64,000 nucleotides of DNA from contig JADMNL010000028.1 of NCBI GenBank assembly GCA_016271365.2, forward strand, positions 59,352,001 through 59,416,000. The letters are read 5' to 3'. This stretch comes from Neoceratodus forsteri. Its lineage: Eukaryota > Chordata > Ceratodontiformes > Ceratodontidae. This document shows, one piece after another, positions 44,562-56,420 of this stretch (position 1 is its first letter; every line of letters starts with the position of its first letter). The notes below the pieces were generated by a model, which made no database searches, had not been told where the DNA came from, and saw only the letters and a list, made by a program, of their open reading frames with translations. The translations under genes and the position numbers were made by a program.

Positions 44562-45245
44562 TCACCACAGCAGGTTTTGGAGGAACTGCTCTGACACAGG
44601 TATCAACTTTGAAAAGTTGTTGCTTCTCTGAGACCAGCAAGCTCTGAGGTAGGCTTGCAGGAGTCGAATCCTGTACCTGACTCCTGGGACCACTGCAGTC
44701 ATAGAGGCCATGTGTCTCAGAAGTTTGAGGAAATGTCTGGCTGGTCTTGGCTGTCCCTGGACAAAATAATCTGCCACTGAAAGGAAACTCTGAATTCTTT
44801 CCTGTGGGAGGAAAGCATATCCCTTCTGAGTGTCCAGCTGGGCCCCTATGAAGGTGAGCAGCTGGGTGGGTTCCGGGTGAGATTTCTTTAGATTTACCAG
44901 GAAACCCAGAGACTCCAGAGTGCATTCTATGAGGGAAAGAGACCCCTTGACCTGACAAGGAGACTTTGCTACTATGAGCCAGTCGTCCAGATAGGCGTAG
45001 AGAGCGACATCCAGTCTCCTGAGATGTGCTGCTACCATTGCAAGACACTTGATAAAGACTCCTGGGGCCAAGGACAGACCAAAGGGCATTGCAGCCAACT
45101 GATAGTGATCTGAAGGCAGTCCTAACCTGAGAAACTTCCTGTGAGATCTCCTTATGGGTATGTGGAAGTAGGCATCCTTTAAGTCTAGGGAGGGTAGCCA
45201 GTCTCCCTGCTGTAAGGACGGTATGACCAGTGACAGAATGACCAT
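44562..45245 (-). pseudogene. DIRS B reverse transcriptase domain
   Basis: WLPSLDLKDAYFHIPIRRSH, FLRLGLPSDHYQLAAMPFGL, SLAPGVFIKCLAMVAAHLR and the catalytic block LYAYLDDWLIVAKSP with intact YLDD; later VNLKKSHPEPTQLLTFIGAQ and LPQERIQSFLSV. The fingers upstream (45185-45529) are in another frame (YLRSEIFKQTSEKK-like). Confidence 0.92.
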
Positions 45246-45384
45246 TTAAATTTTTTTTTTTCAGATGTTTGTTTAAATATCTCAGATCTAAGATAGGTTG
45301 CCACTCCCCAGTTTTCTATTGTGTCAAAAAATACCTGAAGTGGAGGCCCTTGCCTTTCTTGTGAGCAGGGACCCTCTCCACTGC

Positions 45385-46480
45385 TCATAAAGCCAGAAGG
45401 TTTTGTACCTCCAATTCCAACAGTGGGACCTGTCTTGGGGACAGAGATCTTGACACCTGGGAATGCTTGAGATCTGGCATCTGCTTGAACTGCAGTGGCA
45501 GACCCTTCTCCACTACCTCCAGCACCCACTTGTCTGACATAATGAGGGACCAGTGCTGAAGATAGTGGGAGACTCTGCCTCCCACCTGAAGCGGGGAGGC
45601 AACCTGGACACTCACATAAGGATTCAGACTGAGAGAGAGACGGCTGGGTAGAGGTGGCTCTTCTTTGGCCCCTTCTGCCCCTGCCTCTGAAAGACCCCCC
45701 ATACTGACCGAAGTCAGATTGGGGATAGGGATTGTAAGGCCTGGGAACAAAACTTCTGCCCCTACCGCCCCTGGGACAGGATCTCTAAGGGGTGGTGGGC
45801 TTAGGTTTGGACGAGTGGCTCTGCCAAGAGGCCTTGTACTCATCAACTTTTTTCATGTAGTCAGTGGCTCTGTAATCAAACAACATATTTTAATCACAGG
45901 GAAAATCCGTGGCCTTGTTCTGAGTGTCTGTGGTTAGACTGGTTGTTCTAAGCCAGGTGAAGCGTCTCAGAGAGATGGCATGGGCCATCGCCCTAGAGGC
46001 TGCATCATTGTTGTCGTCTGCCATGTGGAATTGGTACGCAGTAGCTTCCAGGGCAGTTTTTGACGTATCCACCAGCTCCTGCACCTTAGAATCTGATCCA
46101 TTGCAGGTGATAGCCGGGACCGATTTTCAAAGGGATTTCTGATATTTGGCTGTGAACGCCATGTAAGAAGAAAGTCTGAGAAGCAGAGAAGCTGTGGCAT
46201 ACATTTTCTTTGCTATAAAGTCAATTCTCTTGGAATCCTTGTGAGGGGGACAAGGAGACTCCAGCTTTCTCACAAGCTGCCTGCTGCACTTTACTCTCGT
46301 GGCTAGGGTGTACAGTCTGGAAGCCTTTGATTTATCCTCAGCCATAATAACCAAAGGTTCGTCTGCTATGTTTGCCAATTTAAGCAAAGCAAACCAGTCC
46401 TGGACCTACGAACTGAGTGCAGGTTTCTGTGGAAATGCCACCAGCCAGTCCTGCCCCACAATATACTCCTGCTATTATTA
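45385..46480 (-). pseudogene. DIRS B gag, partial
   Basis: Frames 46127-46387 (LANIADEPLVIMAEDKSKAS, YMAFTAKYQKSL), 45890-46084 (FHMADDNNDAASRAMAHAIS, RFTWLRTTSLTTDTQNKATD) and 45385-45846. They correspond to the gag C-terminal half of DIRS C and DIRS A. The Cys/His N-terminal part seen in DIRS C was not found between 46480 and 47040, so a deletion is likely. Confidence 0.75.
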
Positions 46481-47040
46481 GTGTCTTTTTTTTCAGTTGT
46501 AGAACTGGGATCTAAACCAGTGCCAATCTTAACAGAAACCCAGTAATACTGGTCAACTGTGCACAGATGGCTGCTGGACCCTTATGGACAGCCCTATGAC
46601 AGATGATACCAAGGTACAGTAATATAATAAAAAGTTTCTCGTAATTGCCAATCTAGAGAGAAACCCCCCAGGCACTGTTTAGATTTGAATTCCATTGCAG
46701 GTGCCTCGCGGTAAACCCCACGAGGTCTGAGGTAAAAAACAAGGCAACTGTCCCTAATTCGATGGTTCCCACAAGAATTTGCCCAAAAAAGAAGGGAACC
46801 ATTGAAAGTAAGCACCCATGATAAAATTAAAGTTTAAAATGAATAGTCGCAGTAAATATACAGTTAAAATAGTGTGGTCGCGCTAACAATAAAAAATTAG
46901 CGCAGTGCTAACGAAAACGTAAAACTTTCACTCAGCACACTATTAGAAATGAAATATGAGGAAAACTTTACCCAGATATGCACTAGGAGGCTAGCAACAA
47001 GGAAAGTTGAGAGACACCTCAAGGCAATGTTGTCAGTGGA
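46481..47040 (-). other. DIRS B 5' leader
   Basis: Non-coding sequence between gag and the 5' inverted repeat. No motif recognised beyond A/T-rich composition. Confidence 0.5.
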
Positions 47041-47214
47041 GAAAAAATTCTGAAGCCTTCAACAGCTCTCACTTAGCTCACTCCCCTTCCTGTCTTCTGA
47101 TTGGCTTGGCCCTAAGCTCATTTAAATATCTCTTAAAGGCACACTTCTGGGGCAGTTGCACCTAGCCAGCTAAGTGCAAAAGTTACCGATGCTAAAGGAC
47201 TCCTGGGGTAAGAA
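47041..47214. repeat. DIRS B terminal inverted repeat, 5' end
   Basis: Partner of 42171-42346 in inverted orientation. The outer end (ctcctggggtaagaa) matches the right half of the internal complementary region. Confidence 0.95.
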
Positions 47215-48712
47215 TCCTTCCCTCTGGCCCAAGACGAAAAGGTGATCCATACTCAAACATAAACTGTGGACGTAGAAGTTTTTCTGGCAGCCATCAAGGT
47301 ATCAAGAAAATACAAAATCACACATGCCCACACAATGCAAAGCATCACGGGCTGCATATGAAAATCACCACAGAATGTTATGCTGGTTCAACTTTAAGCA
47401 GAAGTGCATGGTGCCGGAAGGCCTCTCACACAATTTGCCAAGGGTGCTAACAGATGACATAGACACGTGTTTCGTCCTACCAGGACTCAAAAGTATGCCT
47501 CGTCTGTTTGACACCCCAGTGGAATGAACCAGCTAGCCTAAGGTGGTCTGTCTGGGTTATATTGTGGTGAACCCATTAAAATAAAAAAATATTTAAAAGA
47601 CAAAGAACCTCTGTGCGCAAACACTGAGGCAAGGGTTACCCCAAAGGGCATTTCAACTACTTTCTTGGAGAAACCTAGTTTTAGGAAGCCTCCTCCTTTC
47701 AGCAGCCAGGCCATGAGCTGCATCACTCCTGAATTTGAGTGCAGAATGGGACCCTGTAAAAGAAGACCTCTTCTCACCGGAAGACAGACGGGAACTTGCT
47801 GAGTTAGATAAACCAGGTCCAAGAACCATGGTCTTCTCGGCCACTCTGGAGCTATTAGAAGGACTTCCTCTTGTGTGTCTTATTTGTTTAGGACCTTTGG
47901 AAGAAGAGGCAGTGGAGGAAAGGCATACACTTTGCTGAAGGACCTTTGGATCTGAGCACTGTGACTGGATGCGAACAGATCTATCTGCAGTCGACCGAAC
48001 CAGTTGCTCAGGAGTTCGAACACCTCTGGGTTCAACTGTCACTCTCTGGGGTGAACTTGTTCACAACTTAGCCAGTCTGTCTGAATGTTCAACTTCCCTG
48101 CCAGATATACTGCTGACAGAGACATTATCCTCTGCCCACCTCAGGGGTTCGGATGCCTCTCGAAGCATCTCTCTGCTTTTTGTGCCTCCCTGATTATGTA
48201 TGCCACTGTGACAGCGTTGTCTGACCGCACCATTACTGTGCTGTTCTGCAGCACAGTCTGAAACCAAAGGAAAGCTAAGCGGACCACCTGCATCTTCAGA
48301 ACATTTATGTGGAGATGTTGTTGCTGTACTGACCAAGTCCCCTGATTAGGAAGTTGTTTCAGGACTGCCCCCCACCCATGCAGACTGGCATCTGTTGTGA
48401 GAATTAACTCTGGGGGAAGTTCCAGTGGAACCCCCTTGCTGAGATTCTGCACATTCACCCATCAACTCAAGGAGTGACAAAGCTGAGGGAAATCCTGGCC
48501 TGATAACCCTCCAATGATGGATCCCAGGCCATCAGCAAACCCACTTGAAGAGGTTGCATATGGAAGTGAGCCCATAGCACTAAATCTATTGCTGCTGCCA
48601 CAAGGCCTAGAATTCGCAGAAGACTGTGGGCAGAGGCCGATGACTGATTCCTGAGCCACTGGATCTCCGACAATAAGGTCTCTTTCCGGGAAGGGGACAA
48701 AAAAAAAAAACT
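47215..48712 (-). pseudogene. DIRS A recombinase start and RNase H
   Basis: RNase H blocks: LPPELILTTDASLHGWGAVL (Asp), LHINVLKMQVVRLAFLWFQT (Glu replaced by Lys in LKMQ; DIRS B has LLELR), STVMVRSDNAVTVAYIIREA (Asp) in 48141-48458. Upstream is the connection SRKETLLSEIQWLRNQSSAS (48467-48700). Below 47.6 kb the sequence is degraded recombinase N-terminus. Cut by DIRS B on the left and by an L2 on the right. Confidence 0.87.
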
Positions 48713-49509
48713 CCCTAGTTTTGTGTTGAAGATTGCCCCTTCTGGTGAATCCTATTTGGAGGCCAGTGGTTTCCTGACTCTGTGGTAACTCTGACCTATT
48801 TTACTTTGCCTGGGGCAAGTGAAAGTGGCCCTTTGGCTCTGAAATCCAGCTGCTCTCGGTGGGGGGACTTTGGTACAGTTTATTCCTGCCCAGCTGGGGA
48901 CTGGGCTGTGAGAGGGCTCTAGTTTCCCTATGTTCTGAGCCAGAATGTTTGATTTTGTTTGACTGGAATACTAACATTATATTAATTTCCCTGTCTTGGA
49001 GGGACTTTATTTTAGTCCTGCAGGCTTCTCTCCTGGATAACTTATTTGCTGCACTGATTTGTCTTTTTCTTGTTTTTAAGGGGTAGTGTCTTGGGGTTGT
49101 TGAGGGGTAGTGGGGATCCTAGATAATGTGTGTTTGTGTGGTATGATTGTTTAGATAATTTTGTATTAGTGTGTGTGTGGGGGGTGATTGGAATATATAG
49201 TTAGGTTTTGTGTGACTGTGGGACACGGTTACTTGGGCTCGTGGCTACATGTGTCTGGGAACATTGGGGAGCCCCGGGCATGCCCGTATTGTAAATGGGG
49301 CAGCCCAGCTAGTCGACCTGTGGCCCTTTACTGACCTCCCGGTTTCTACCACCACAGCACATCACTGTCAGAAGGTCGGGATAAAGAGGCATCACACTGA
49401 TCGGTTGTGGCTGGGCGTCCCATGCATGTTAGGAGGGGGCAGGATTGAGGTTGTTGGGTGCAGAAGGCACCCTGGGTGTCAACGGGCACTTGGGTGAGGC
49501 AAGACATGT

Positions 49510-50633
49510 TTGGTGCCTGCCCCTAGGGTCTCCACCAGACCAAGTGGGCAAGTAGCCAAAGGGGCTACACTCTCCACCAATCCCCTGAGGGTAGTGCTAT
49601 GCAATGGCAGCTCGATTAGGAACAAGACTGCTATTATTGTAGACTTGATTTCCTTGGTCGATCTGGCTTGCATGACCGAGACCTGGGTGGGTGACAATGC
49701 TGGCCCAGTTCTGGAGGCTGCCATCCCCCCAGGTGCTCGGTAGCGCACTGCCCCAGAGCGGAACGCAGGGGTGAGGGAATGGCCAGCTGCTTTAGATCCG
49801 AGTTTGGCTTCTCTGTGCACCCAGTGGGAAAGCCGGGATCCTTCAAATGTATGGCCATTCATGGGGGTCCGGGCGCAGGTTGTAGGAGTCTCTTGATTTA
49901 CCACCCACCTGGGGCAGCAGGGGCATTCCTTCAAGAGTTAGCCGACTTCGTCATCGGTGAGACACTGGAGTCCCACCCTCAGTGTTTGGTCCTGAAGGAC
50001 TTCAATGCCTGGGCCGGAGATGAAGCTTCTAGGCTAGGTTATAACCTCCTTCAGACCATGTCTTCTCTGAGCCTGTCACAGGAAGTTTCCTCCAAGACCC
50101 ACCAAGGTGGCCACATGTTGGACCTTTTTTCTCACTGGGGCTTCAGGTTAGTAACCTCAAGACTGACTGGATCGTTTGGTCTGATCATTGCACGATGGAG
50201 TTCTCAATTGCACCCCTCCCGAGAACCCCCCCTCAAGAACCCTTCCCCTGCAGAGGTGGTCAGCTACCGCCCTTTGAGAGGTTTGACTCCGGAGGGTTTT
50301 CTGGCAGTAGCAGATTTATCTAGTGTGGAGAGTGCATGCGATGGGGGTCCGGGTAAGGCTATTGCCACTTATAATAGGGTGATGATGGCAGCACTTGATT
50401 CCCCTGCACCAGCTCATGTACGATCCAGATCTTCTCACCTGAGGTCCCCCTGGTTTGATGGGGAGTGCAAGGTGTTGAAGATTATGGGTCGGAGGTTGGA
50501 GCACTGCTGGCGGAGGTCCGGCCTGGAGGTGGACAGACTGGCCCTGTGCTCACATTATAGTGAGTATCAGGGAGCAATCACTTATAAGAAGGCAGAGTTC
50601 CAGCCCAGAGAGATTGCTGCCAGGAAGAATTGA
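49510..50633 (+). pseudogene. L2 endonuclease and linker
   Basis: LRVVLCNGSSIRNKTAIIVD, CMTETWVGD (Glu of TETW), LLIYHPPGAAGAF, LVLKDFNAWAGDE (GDF is KDF), GHMLDLF, then a degraded SDH region, RPLRGLTPEGFLAVADLSSV, SPWFDGECKVLKIMGRRLEH and YKKAEFQPREIAARKN leading to the RT. The gag-like ORF1 is not seen. Frames 49510-49743 and 49779-50633. Confidence 0.87.
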
Positions 50634-50901
50634 CCAACTGTGCTTTTTTGGACTGTAGACAGGCTCCGTAACCAAGCCTGTCTCCAGCCGAAAAAGCCTT
50701 TTTCTGACGCATGGTGCGAAGAGTTTGCTCAATTCTTCTCAGACAGAGAGTCCGCTATCAGGCAGGGTGTTCCACCAATGGGCCATAGTGAGGCCTGCAG
50801 TGGTCGTCTGGATCCCACAGAGAGCACTCCGCTTGTTGGGGGGAGTTTAGACCAGTGGAGGCGCTAGAGGTCACTGGGGTTGTTTCCAAGTTAAAGCACA
50901 C

Positions 50902-51512
50902 TTTTTTTTCCCCCCGCCTCCTCCGTGTCTCCCGTTGGCCTCTCCTTCAGGCCATCTATGGTCTCTCCTCCTACCACACGCTTGCGCCTCCGCCCATTGC
51001 CACTATCCCCCACTTCAGATGGCAGCCACCCTTGTGGTAATCCGGTGTATCCCTTCACCGGATGGGTCCTCCTCCTCCTCCAAGGAGAAAGGCACCGGTA
51101 GAGGCCGGCCAGCACAACTACTTGACCCCACGGGTGCTGCTGACACGGTCTTCTTGGGCCTGACCATGGTACTCGTGGCGGCAGAGGGGACTGGATGGCC
51201 GTCATCCAGTCAAGCAGAGGAGAGCTTTTTCCCATTTTTTTCTTGGGGGCATGGTGTGCTATGATGTCTAGGCATACGCCAACGCCTGCCATGCTCCTAG
51301 TCAGTCGGTCGACACAAATGCTGTACCCCTGGTCTCCACCAGGAGTCAGCAGTCACCGGACCACATCCCACCCTTCCCCCTGGAGAAGGCGAGCAGTCGT
51401 TGGATGCTCCAGCCTTCTCCCCCAGCCGGCCAGCCAGCAACCCGAGTCCATTACCGAACCCAGGTTGCCAGCATCGCAAGTGGAAATTGAACCACAGTGC
51501 TGACGGGCCAGC
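50902..51512 (-). mobile_element. tRNA-derived SINE (family S1), copy 1
   Basis: Minus-strand 611-base insertion with a perfect 11-base duplication TTAAAGCACAC (50891-50901 and 51513-51523). The poly(A) tail appears as T8 at the left. Read on the minus strand, the head has a B-box-like CTGGGTTCGGTAATGGACTC, followed by a ctgctcgccttctccagggg segment. The same layout occurs at 58.75, 61.73 and 62.78 kb. Inserted in the L2 between KLKHT and CELDP. Confidence 0.88.
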
Positions 51513-52740
51513 TTAAAGCACACATTTTGTGAACTGGACCCAATGCCAACCCGTTTCTTGATGAGATGTGTTGACACTGTTGGCCCAGTGTTCGCCTTGA
51601 TTGTCCGGTGTTCTCTGTTGGAAGGGATTTTTCCAGATGCCTTAAAAGAGGCACTGGATCGTCCCCTCTTAAAAAAGTCATCTTTAGACTCTGACATCAA
51701 GGCGAATTACTGTCCGATCTCCAACCTCCCATTTTTAGGGAAGGTTGTTGCATAGCAACTTGAGGATCACTTCATGGCTCTCGATCTTTATTAGCCATTC
51801 CAGTCTGGATTTCGTGTGAGGCATAGTACAGAAAACACATTAGTTAAGGTACATAATGACCTCCTCAGGGCAAGAGATCGAGGGGAAGGGGAAAACTCTC
51901 ATTCTCCTCGATCTCTCTTTAGCCTTTGACACGGTAGACCATTGTGTGCTGTTAGACTGCCTGAGGGAATTTTGTGAACTCACCGGCACTGTCATCCGCT
52001 GATTCGAGTCCTACCTCATGAATAGGAGGCAACAGGTAGTGATGGGGAATTTCTCCTCCTCCCCTAGCCTTCTGTCATGTGGAGTACCTCAAAGTTCGGT
52101 TCTGTCACCGATGTTGCTTGCTGTGTATATGTTGCCACTGGGTGAGCTCATTAGGAAATATGGCTTGGGTTTTCATTGCTATGCTGCTGATACCTAGTTG
52201 TATTTTTCCCTTGCCCTAGGAACATCCAGTGCGGTGGAAGTACTAAATAATTGCCTTACTGAGATCAGTGACTGGATGGCCTCCAGCTCGTTGCGACTGA
52301 ACCCCAATAAGACAGAGGTACTGGTGGTGGAGTCGAACAAAGGGTGGAATATGTTGGCCTCTGGTGCTGAAACTGGATTATATTTGGGATCAGTGCCATT
52401 GGAGGCCTCCAATAGGGTGCGAAACCTTGGTGTGACCTTTGACAGTGGACTAGCATTTGATTCTCGGGTGTCATCCGTTGTCCAGACCAGCTTCTACCAC
52501 CTTAGGAATATCACCAGGGTGAAGCCCCTAATTCCACCCATGGATCTTCCCACCTTAATGCATTCCTTTGTGGCGACCAGACTTGATTACTGTAATGTGC
52601 TCTACCTCGGGGTCTCTGGAGGAAACCTCCACCGGCTGCAGCTAGGGCAGAACGCAGCTGCCAGGTTGTTGATGGGGCAGCTGAAATTCTGCTACATCAC
52701 CCTGGTGCTGTGTGAACTGCACTGGCTTCCAGTCAGGTGA
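51513..52740 (+). pseudogene. L2 reverse transcriptase
   Basis: After the SINE: CELDPMPTRFLMRCVDTVGP, then NYCPISNLPFLGKVVA (51543-51755), FQSGFRVRHSTENTLVKV, LSLAFDTVDH, GVPQSSVLSPMLLAVYMLPL and the catalytic block HCYAADT-stop at about 52174-52197 (YADD became YAAD). The tail with MDLPTLMHSFVATRLDYCNV and LQLGQNAAARLLMGQ runs to 52740. RT is inactive. Confidence 0.88.
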
Positions 52741-53218
52741 AGGATCCTCTTTTAAGGTGGATTTGCTCATCTTTAAGGCCCTACATGGGTAGGGCCCTGG
52801 CTATTTCGTGGACCTTCTTATACCCGCTGCCTCGGTCCACTCCCTCCGGTCCTCCTCTAGGGGCCTCCTAGCAGTTCCCAGGACGAGGCTTAAAACGGCC
52901 AGTGACAGAGCTTTTAGTGTGGCCAGCCCTGTCCTGTAGAACCTGCTTCCTCCAGTCATCGGGGAGGCCCCTTCAGTTGAGGATTTTAAGGCCCACCTCA
53001 AGACTTTCCTGTTTAACCAAGCTTTCTCAGTGCCTGTCTGGTAGTGTTGTTGGGGTGCCCTTGCCTTTTATTTGGACTCTGTGTGCAGGGCCTTGTGTTG
53101 CCACAGACTATATTTACCATATAGTGATTTTAACTTATATTTATTTATTTGTATAGAGTTCTGTTTTTACTGTACAGTGCCCAGAGCCTCCAGGATTGGG
53201 CACCTAGAAAAGTAAAAT

Positions 53219-53942
53219 TTGCCTTGCCTTGCCAGATGTTCCAGATCTGAGATGGCTCAAGAGAGCTCTTCTCCTGTCTCACCACCCAGCCAAGTGATTC
53301 TAGGAGCTCCAGAGTCCTGAGCACCAACCTCTTTGCCAGAGGCAACATTGGTGCACAAATGAGCAGGTCGTCCAGATATGGATACATATGATGCCCTTCT
53401 TGCCGGAGCTGAGCCACCAGGACTGTCAACACCCTTGAGAAAACTTGGGGGGCTGTTGCAAGGCCAAACAGAAGCGCCCTGTACTGAAAATGTCGGCCCA
53501 GTATCCAGAACCTGAGATACTTCTGGTGGGACTGACAGATGGGGATGTCAAGGTAAGCATCTGTCAGATCTTTTGAAGCTAAGACTTCTCCCGTCTGAAC
53601 TGCCCAGGTTATCGACCTCAGGGACTCCATCTTGAATGTTTTGTGGCAGATCAACTTGTTTAGATGCTTCAGATCCAGAATGGGTCTGACACCCTCTGAC
53701 TTCTTGGGAACTATGAAATAGATCAAACAGAACCTTTGACCTTGCTCGCTTGGTGGAACCGGTACAATGGCACCGATTTCAATGAGGTGGGTCAGGGTCT
53801 CTGACACTACCTGGTGTTTTGCCATGTGCTTGGAAACTGAGACGGTAGAAAACGTCCCCTTGAGGGAACAGTTAAGAAGTCTATGGCATAGCCCAGGTGA
53901 AAGATTTCCAGAACCCAGGCATTGTATGTTGATTGGGCCCAT
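53219..53942 (-). pseudogene. DIRS A reverse transcriptase
   Basis: Frame 53145-53942: VVSETLTHLIEIGAIVPVP, GQRFCLIYFIVPKKSEGVRP, LDLKHLNKLICHKTFKMESL, EVLASKDLTDAYLDIPICQS, FGLATAPQVFSRVLTVLVAQ and the catalytic MYPYLDDLLICAP with intact YLDD, then LGWVVRQEKSSLEPSQ, where the L2 cuts in. The usual LDLKDAY motif reads KDLTDAY. Little frame damage in this piece. Confidence 0.92.
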
Positions 53943-54870
53943 CTTGAGAAGAACTCCTGAAGTCTTCCACCAAGGAAAGGGGGGCAGGGATGGGCCCGTG
54001 TACCCTCATTATGAGGCACCAGGCTTTTGTGCTGGTCCTCCTCCATGGTGCCTGGCCAGGGCTCCTCTGTTACCATAACCTTTGTCACCTGAGTAGGCTC
54101 CTCTGTCTCTCTGGTTACCAAAGTTCCAAAAGGGATGTAATACCCCTCAGGACTGCCTGAGGTGGCCATCGCCTTGACCCCTTTGGGATGCTGTGGTCTT
54201 GCAGTGTTGTTTTGACACTGGAAAGTGGCCCTTCTTGTCCTGATGATCCTTGAAGACAGAATCCAGGGTGGAACCAAACAATAAGCCTCCCTCAAAGGGG
54301 AGGTTATACAGTTTTGTTTTTGAAACATTGATCAGTGGCCCAATGTATGAGCCACACGCCCCTCATGGCCGAAGCAATGTGGTAGGCCAAACAGGCTGAC
54401 AGGTGCAAATTCTCCACTGTAGACTCACCAAGAAAAATGGAGGCCATGGCCACTAACTGGAAAATGCTTGCACCTTCCAAGTCAGGTGGAATGAAACTGG
54501 CCAGAGTAGTGATCCAAATGTTTAAAGCTCTAGCAGTAATAAATGAAGCATAAGACGTACGAATGTTCATGCCATTAGAGGCAAAAGCCCTCCTGCACAT
54601 GGTATCCACCTGCCTGTCATGCGAATCTGCTAGGGCCAGACAGCCTTCAATAAGCAGTGTGGTGTGTTTGGCTGAATTATAAACAGCCTTATGTGCCAGT
54701 AGAGGAGCTTCCCATTTATGAGACCTTTCCTCTTAAAAAGGAAAATTCCGAGACTTTGGTTTGGGAAGATACTTTATCTGATCCACACCTGCCAATTCTT
54801 GCTCAATAATTTGGTCACAGTGAATAAAACCTGGGAAACACTTAGGAGCAGAAGAGGACGCAGACAGAAT
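53943..54870 (-). pseudogene. DIRS A gag, C-terminal half
   Basis: Frames 54304-54609 (RRAFASNGMNIRTSYASFIT, LEGASIFQLVAMASIFLGES, ACLAYHIASAMRGVWL) and 53807-54328 (Gly/Pro-rich, Arg-rich tail). Similar in layout to the DIRS B and C gag. Cut on the right by a CR1. Confidence 0.75.
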
Positions 54871-55830
54871 TGGATTCAAACATAGACTTTGACGGCAGAT
54901 AAGGACCACTTGGCCCACCCAGTCTGCCCGGTTCCCTACCTTTTGGATAAGCTGCAGATCCTAGTTCACCAACAGCCTACTTCCTCCTGCCCCCCACTAG
55001 AATTACCTTATATCTGTCCCATGCATTCTTGAATTTCCCCCATGTTTTTGACCCCACTACCTCCTCTGGAAGGCTGTTTCATGTGTCCACTGCCCTCTCT
55101 GTGAAAAAATACTTCCTCACGTTGCCCCTGAGCCTTCTCCCCTCTATCTTCAAATTGTGTCCCCTTGTTCTTCCACATCTCTTTTTCTGAAAGATGCTAC
55201 CCTTTTGGACTTTGTTGATTCCCTTGGGGCACTTAAATGTTTCTATCATGTCCCCCCTCTCCCTCCTTTCCTCAAGGGTATACATACTAAGCTCCTTTAG
55301 TCTCTTTATATGGCTTCTGTTGCAGACCCTGCACCATTTTAGTTGCCCTCCTCTGGACTGTCTCCATCCTTTCTATGTTCTTGCTGAGATGGGGTCTCCA
55401 GAACTGCACACAGTACTCCAGATGGGGTCTTACCAACTGTCTGTACAGAGTGGTAACAATTTCCTGATTTCTACTGGTGATGCCTCTCCCTATGCATCCC
55501 AGTTTCCTTACAACTCTCCTTACTGCCTTTTCACATTGCTTACCTACATTTAGGTCCTCTGACATGACTACCCCCAGGTCCCATTCCATTTTTGTTGTTG
55601 TTAGTATCTTCCCCCCAACCCACTGTGTACTCTTCCCCTGGATTTTTGTTTCCCAGGTGCATTACTTTGCACTGAATCTAAGCTTCCATACTTTTGACCA
55701 TTCCTCCAACCTTGCCAAGTCCCTTCTCATCCTTTCCACACACACCCTTGCGTATCAACCCTGTTGCAGATCTTTGTGCCATCTGCAAAGAGACATACTT
55801 TTCCTTCCAGCCCCTCTGCATTGACATCCA
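54871..55830 (-). mobile_element. CR1-clade LINE fragment in DIRS A gag
   Basis: Minus-strand 3' part of a CR1: VCLFADGTK-type remnant at the right, LGVVMSEDLNVGKQCEKAVR, RKLGCIGRGITSRNQEIV, YCVQFWRPHLSKNIERMETV (55287-55589), MYTLEERRERGDMIETFK and FFTERAVDTW (55079-55285). The 3' terminus at the left (aaacatagactttgacggcag) matches the copy at 26.39 kb. Truncated inside the RT. Confidence 0.92.
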
Positions 55831-56420
55831 CTATATCCATTGACTGCTCCTTCTTAAGCTGTAAGGATCTACAAACCTCAGCTATCAAAAAGGACAAGGA
55901 CTTATTGTCAAATGGGGAAGGGGATCAGCATCCTTGACTTGGGCTCCGTCCACTCCCCTTCCGTCCTCCTCATCAGAGAGCAATTTTTTAAGGTCAGGAG
56001 CTTCCCCAAGATCCATGAAATCCTCATCTTGGCTTTCTAAGAAGTCATGGTCAGGGTCTGCCTGCACATCTGATTCCACAGCCTTATCTTGCTGCAACCC
56101 ACCTGGATGTGCCTGTGTGGGCCCCCCCCCCGACCTGAGAGGCCCAGTTTGGGGTCAGGTGTATCTTCTGGGATGTCCTGCAGAACATTGGGGCCCAAAC
56201 GCTCACCCAGGAGCAACAAAAGGGATTTTCGCAATTCTGCTTTGCCACTGCCCATGAACCAGGTGCCCCCTCCCCAGTTCAGAGGACCAGCTGGGGGGAC
56301 CGTGAGAGAAATATTATTCTGAGCAACACAATGAGGGCAATAGGAACCCATGAGGAAGGGCCTCATCACCCCTTTGCAGGACTTACATCGTTTCATAATT
56401 AATGGTCTCCAATAAGACAT
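55831..56420 (-). pseudogene. DIRS A gag, N-terminal part with Cys motif
   Basis: Begins near 56420 (MSYWRPLIMKRCKSCKGVMR) with a CxxC...CxxC cluster (CKSCKGVMRPFLMGSYCPHC), then LTVPPAGPLNWGGGTWFMGS, GKAELRKSLLLLLGERLGPN; continues in another frame (55885-56097) with DFLESQDEDFMDLGEAPDLK, an acidic linker also seen in DIRS C. The Cys cluster differs from DIRS C, so A and C are different families. Confidence 0.7.

Larger units (their letters stand above)
42144..47214 (-). mobile_element. DIRS B: complete DIRS retrotransposon with ITRs
   Basis: 5.07 kb, minus strand, inserted in the recombinase gene of DIRS A. It has both terminal inverted repeats, an internal complementary region, and gag, RT, RNase H and tyrosine recombinase in the standard DIRS order. 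No target-site duplication, as expected for recombinase-mediated insertion. ORFs carry a small number of lesions (a stop between RT and RNase H, a frameshift in the recombinase, several in gag). It is the best preserved element in the window. The N-terminal part of gag was not found. Confidence 0.93.
48713..53218 (+). mobile_element. L2-clade LINE, near full-length, inserted in DIRS A
   Basis: 4.5 kb plus-strand L2 including a 611-base SINE. Order: 5' leader (48713-49500), endonuclease, linker, RT, tail, 3' end. The 3' terminus is a short (GCCTT)n run (tttgccttgccttgcc, 53203-53218), after which DIRS A resumes. The other L2 (6.1 kb) ends in TAA repeats, so the two are different subfamilies. 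Stops and frameshifts are frequent. Confidence 0.9.
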
